NCBI GenBank assembly: GCA_020026215.1
Contig: JAHHQT010000042.1
Coordinates: forward strand, 1 to 15,039
Direction of reading: 5' to 3'
DNA: 15,039 nt
Source: Muribaculaceae bacterium
Lineage (GTDB): Bacteria; Bacteroidota; Bacteroidia; Bacteroidales; Muribaculaceae
In this document: in pieces, positions 14,681 to 15,039 of the stretch
How positions within the stretch are numbered: position 1 is the stretch's first letter
How the letters are laid out: every line of letters begins with the position of its first letter
Translations under genes and position numbers: made by a program
Notes under the pieces: generated by a model
Told to the model about the DNA's origin: nothing
The model's input: the letters and a program-made list of their open reading frames with translations, nothing else
Database searches by the model: none

Positions 14681-14695
14681 AAAAAACAAAAAAAA
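14681..14695 (+). promoter_or_regulatory. A-rich translation initiation region of rplT
   Basis: AAAAAACAAAAAAAA immediately precedes the rplT ATG: fourteen A residues with a single C, and no Shine-Dalgarno motif. It repeats the rpmI start context almost exactly. Confidence 0.5.
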
Positions 14696-15039
14696 ATGCC
14701 AAGATCAGTAAATCATGTAGCATCTCGAGCTAAAAGAAAGAAAATTTTAAAACTTACAAGAGGTTATTACGGATGTCGTAAAAACGTTTGGACTGTAGCT
14801 AAAAACACTTGGGAAAAAGGTTTGACATACGCTTACCGTGACCGTAAGAACAAAAAACGTAATTTCAGAGCATTGTGGATTCAACGTATCAATGCTGCAG
14901 CTCGTTTGGAAGATTTGTCTTATTCTAAATTGATGGGACTTATTCACAAGGCTGGTATCCAAATCAACCGTAAAGTTCTAGCTGACTTAGCGGTTAACAA
15001 TCCAGCAGCTTTCAAAGCAATTGTTGATAAAGTTAAGAA
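14696..15039 (+). CDS. rplT: Large-subunit ribosomal protein bL20 (3' partial)
   Basis: RNA-binding protein of the 50S subunit, needed for early 23S rRNA assembly and in many bacteria a repressor of its own operon. The frame opens [19 protein letters not shown] and continues with the family signatures [39 protein letters not shown] and [24 protein letters not shown]. It gives 114 codons plus two bases, with no stop before the window edge. Because bL20 is usually about 114-120 aa, only the last residue or few and the stop are missing. The visible part is intact. Confidence 0.97.
   Translation, partial: MPRSVNHVASRAKRKKILKLTRGYYGCRKNVWTVAKNTWEKGLTYAYRDRKNKKRNFRALWIQRINAAARLEDLSYSKLMGLIHKAGIQINRKVLADLAVNNPAAFKAIVDKVK

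Noticed and set aside
1..15039. CRISPR arrays, tRNA genes, insertion sequences or phage genes
   Set aside because: No regularly spaced repeats, cloverleaf-like sequences, transposase motifs or terminal repeat pairs were seen.

Overview
The window looks like the chromosome of a member of the Bacteroidota, most likely order Bacteroidales. The DNA is AT-rich and starts lack Shine-Dalgarno sequences. The upstream regions carry boxes matching the phylum's promoter consensus (TTTG, about 19-21 nt, TAnnTTTG). Lipoproteins have short signal peptides, and the family content (MlaEF, a GH53 galactanase lipoprotein, META lipoprotein, NDH-2, a large TPR protein, thrS-infC-rpmI-rplT) is typical of gut or oral Bacteroidales. 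I cannot name a genus from the sequence alone. I see no tRNA, rRNA, CRISPR array, insertion sequence or phage gene.

Layout. (1) Bases 1-1501: the end of an operon encoding the permease (MlaE-type, 5' end cut by the window) and the ATPase (MlaF-type) of an MCE-linked lipid transporter. A perfect 16-bp inverted repeat follows. (2) 1585-2607: a lone GH53 endo-beta-1,4-galactanase lipoprotein, then 368 bp without a gene. (3) 2976-6121: a tight three-gene operon (4-nt gaps) with its own consensus promoter, encoding a radical SAM enzyme with a cysteine-rich C-terminal half, a membrane acyltransferase-3 protein and a GT4 glycosyltransferase. It ends at a strong, probably bidirectional, terminator. 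(4) 9579-6187 on the minus strand: type II NADH dehydrogenase, a tandem-META lipoprotein and a second GT4 glycosyltransferase, reading towards the same terminator. (5) 9695-11713: a secreted or periplasmic TPR protein, divergent from ndh. (6) 11815 to the window end: the translation cluster thrS-infC-rpmI-rplT, with rplT cut a few bases before its expected stop.

How the genes work together. Regions 1, 5 and 6 are ordinary core cell biology: envelope lipid transport, an envelope scaffold and translation. The least explained part is region 3. The 4-nt spacing implies that the radical SAM enzyme, the acyltransferase and the glycosyltransferase are made together, which suggests one pathway building or decorating a cell-surface glycan or other envelope molecule; the substrate is not visible from sequence. 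The acyltransferase carries Asn where this superfamily normally has His in its first membrane helix, which deserves a check. I did not find evidence strong enough to claim a new defence or mobile system here.
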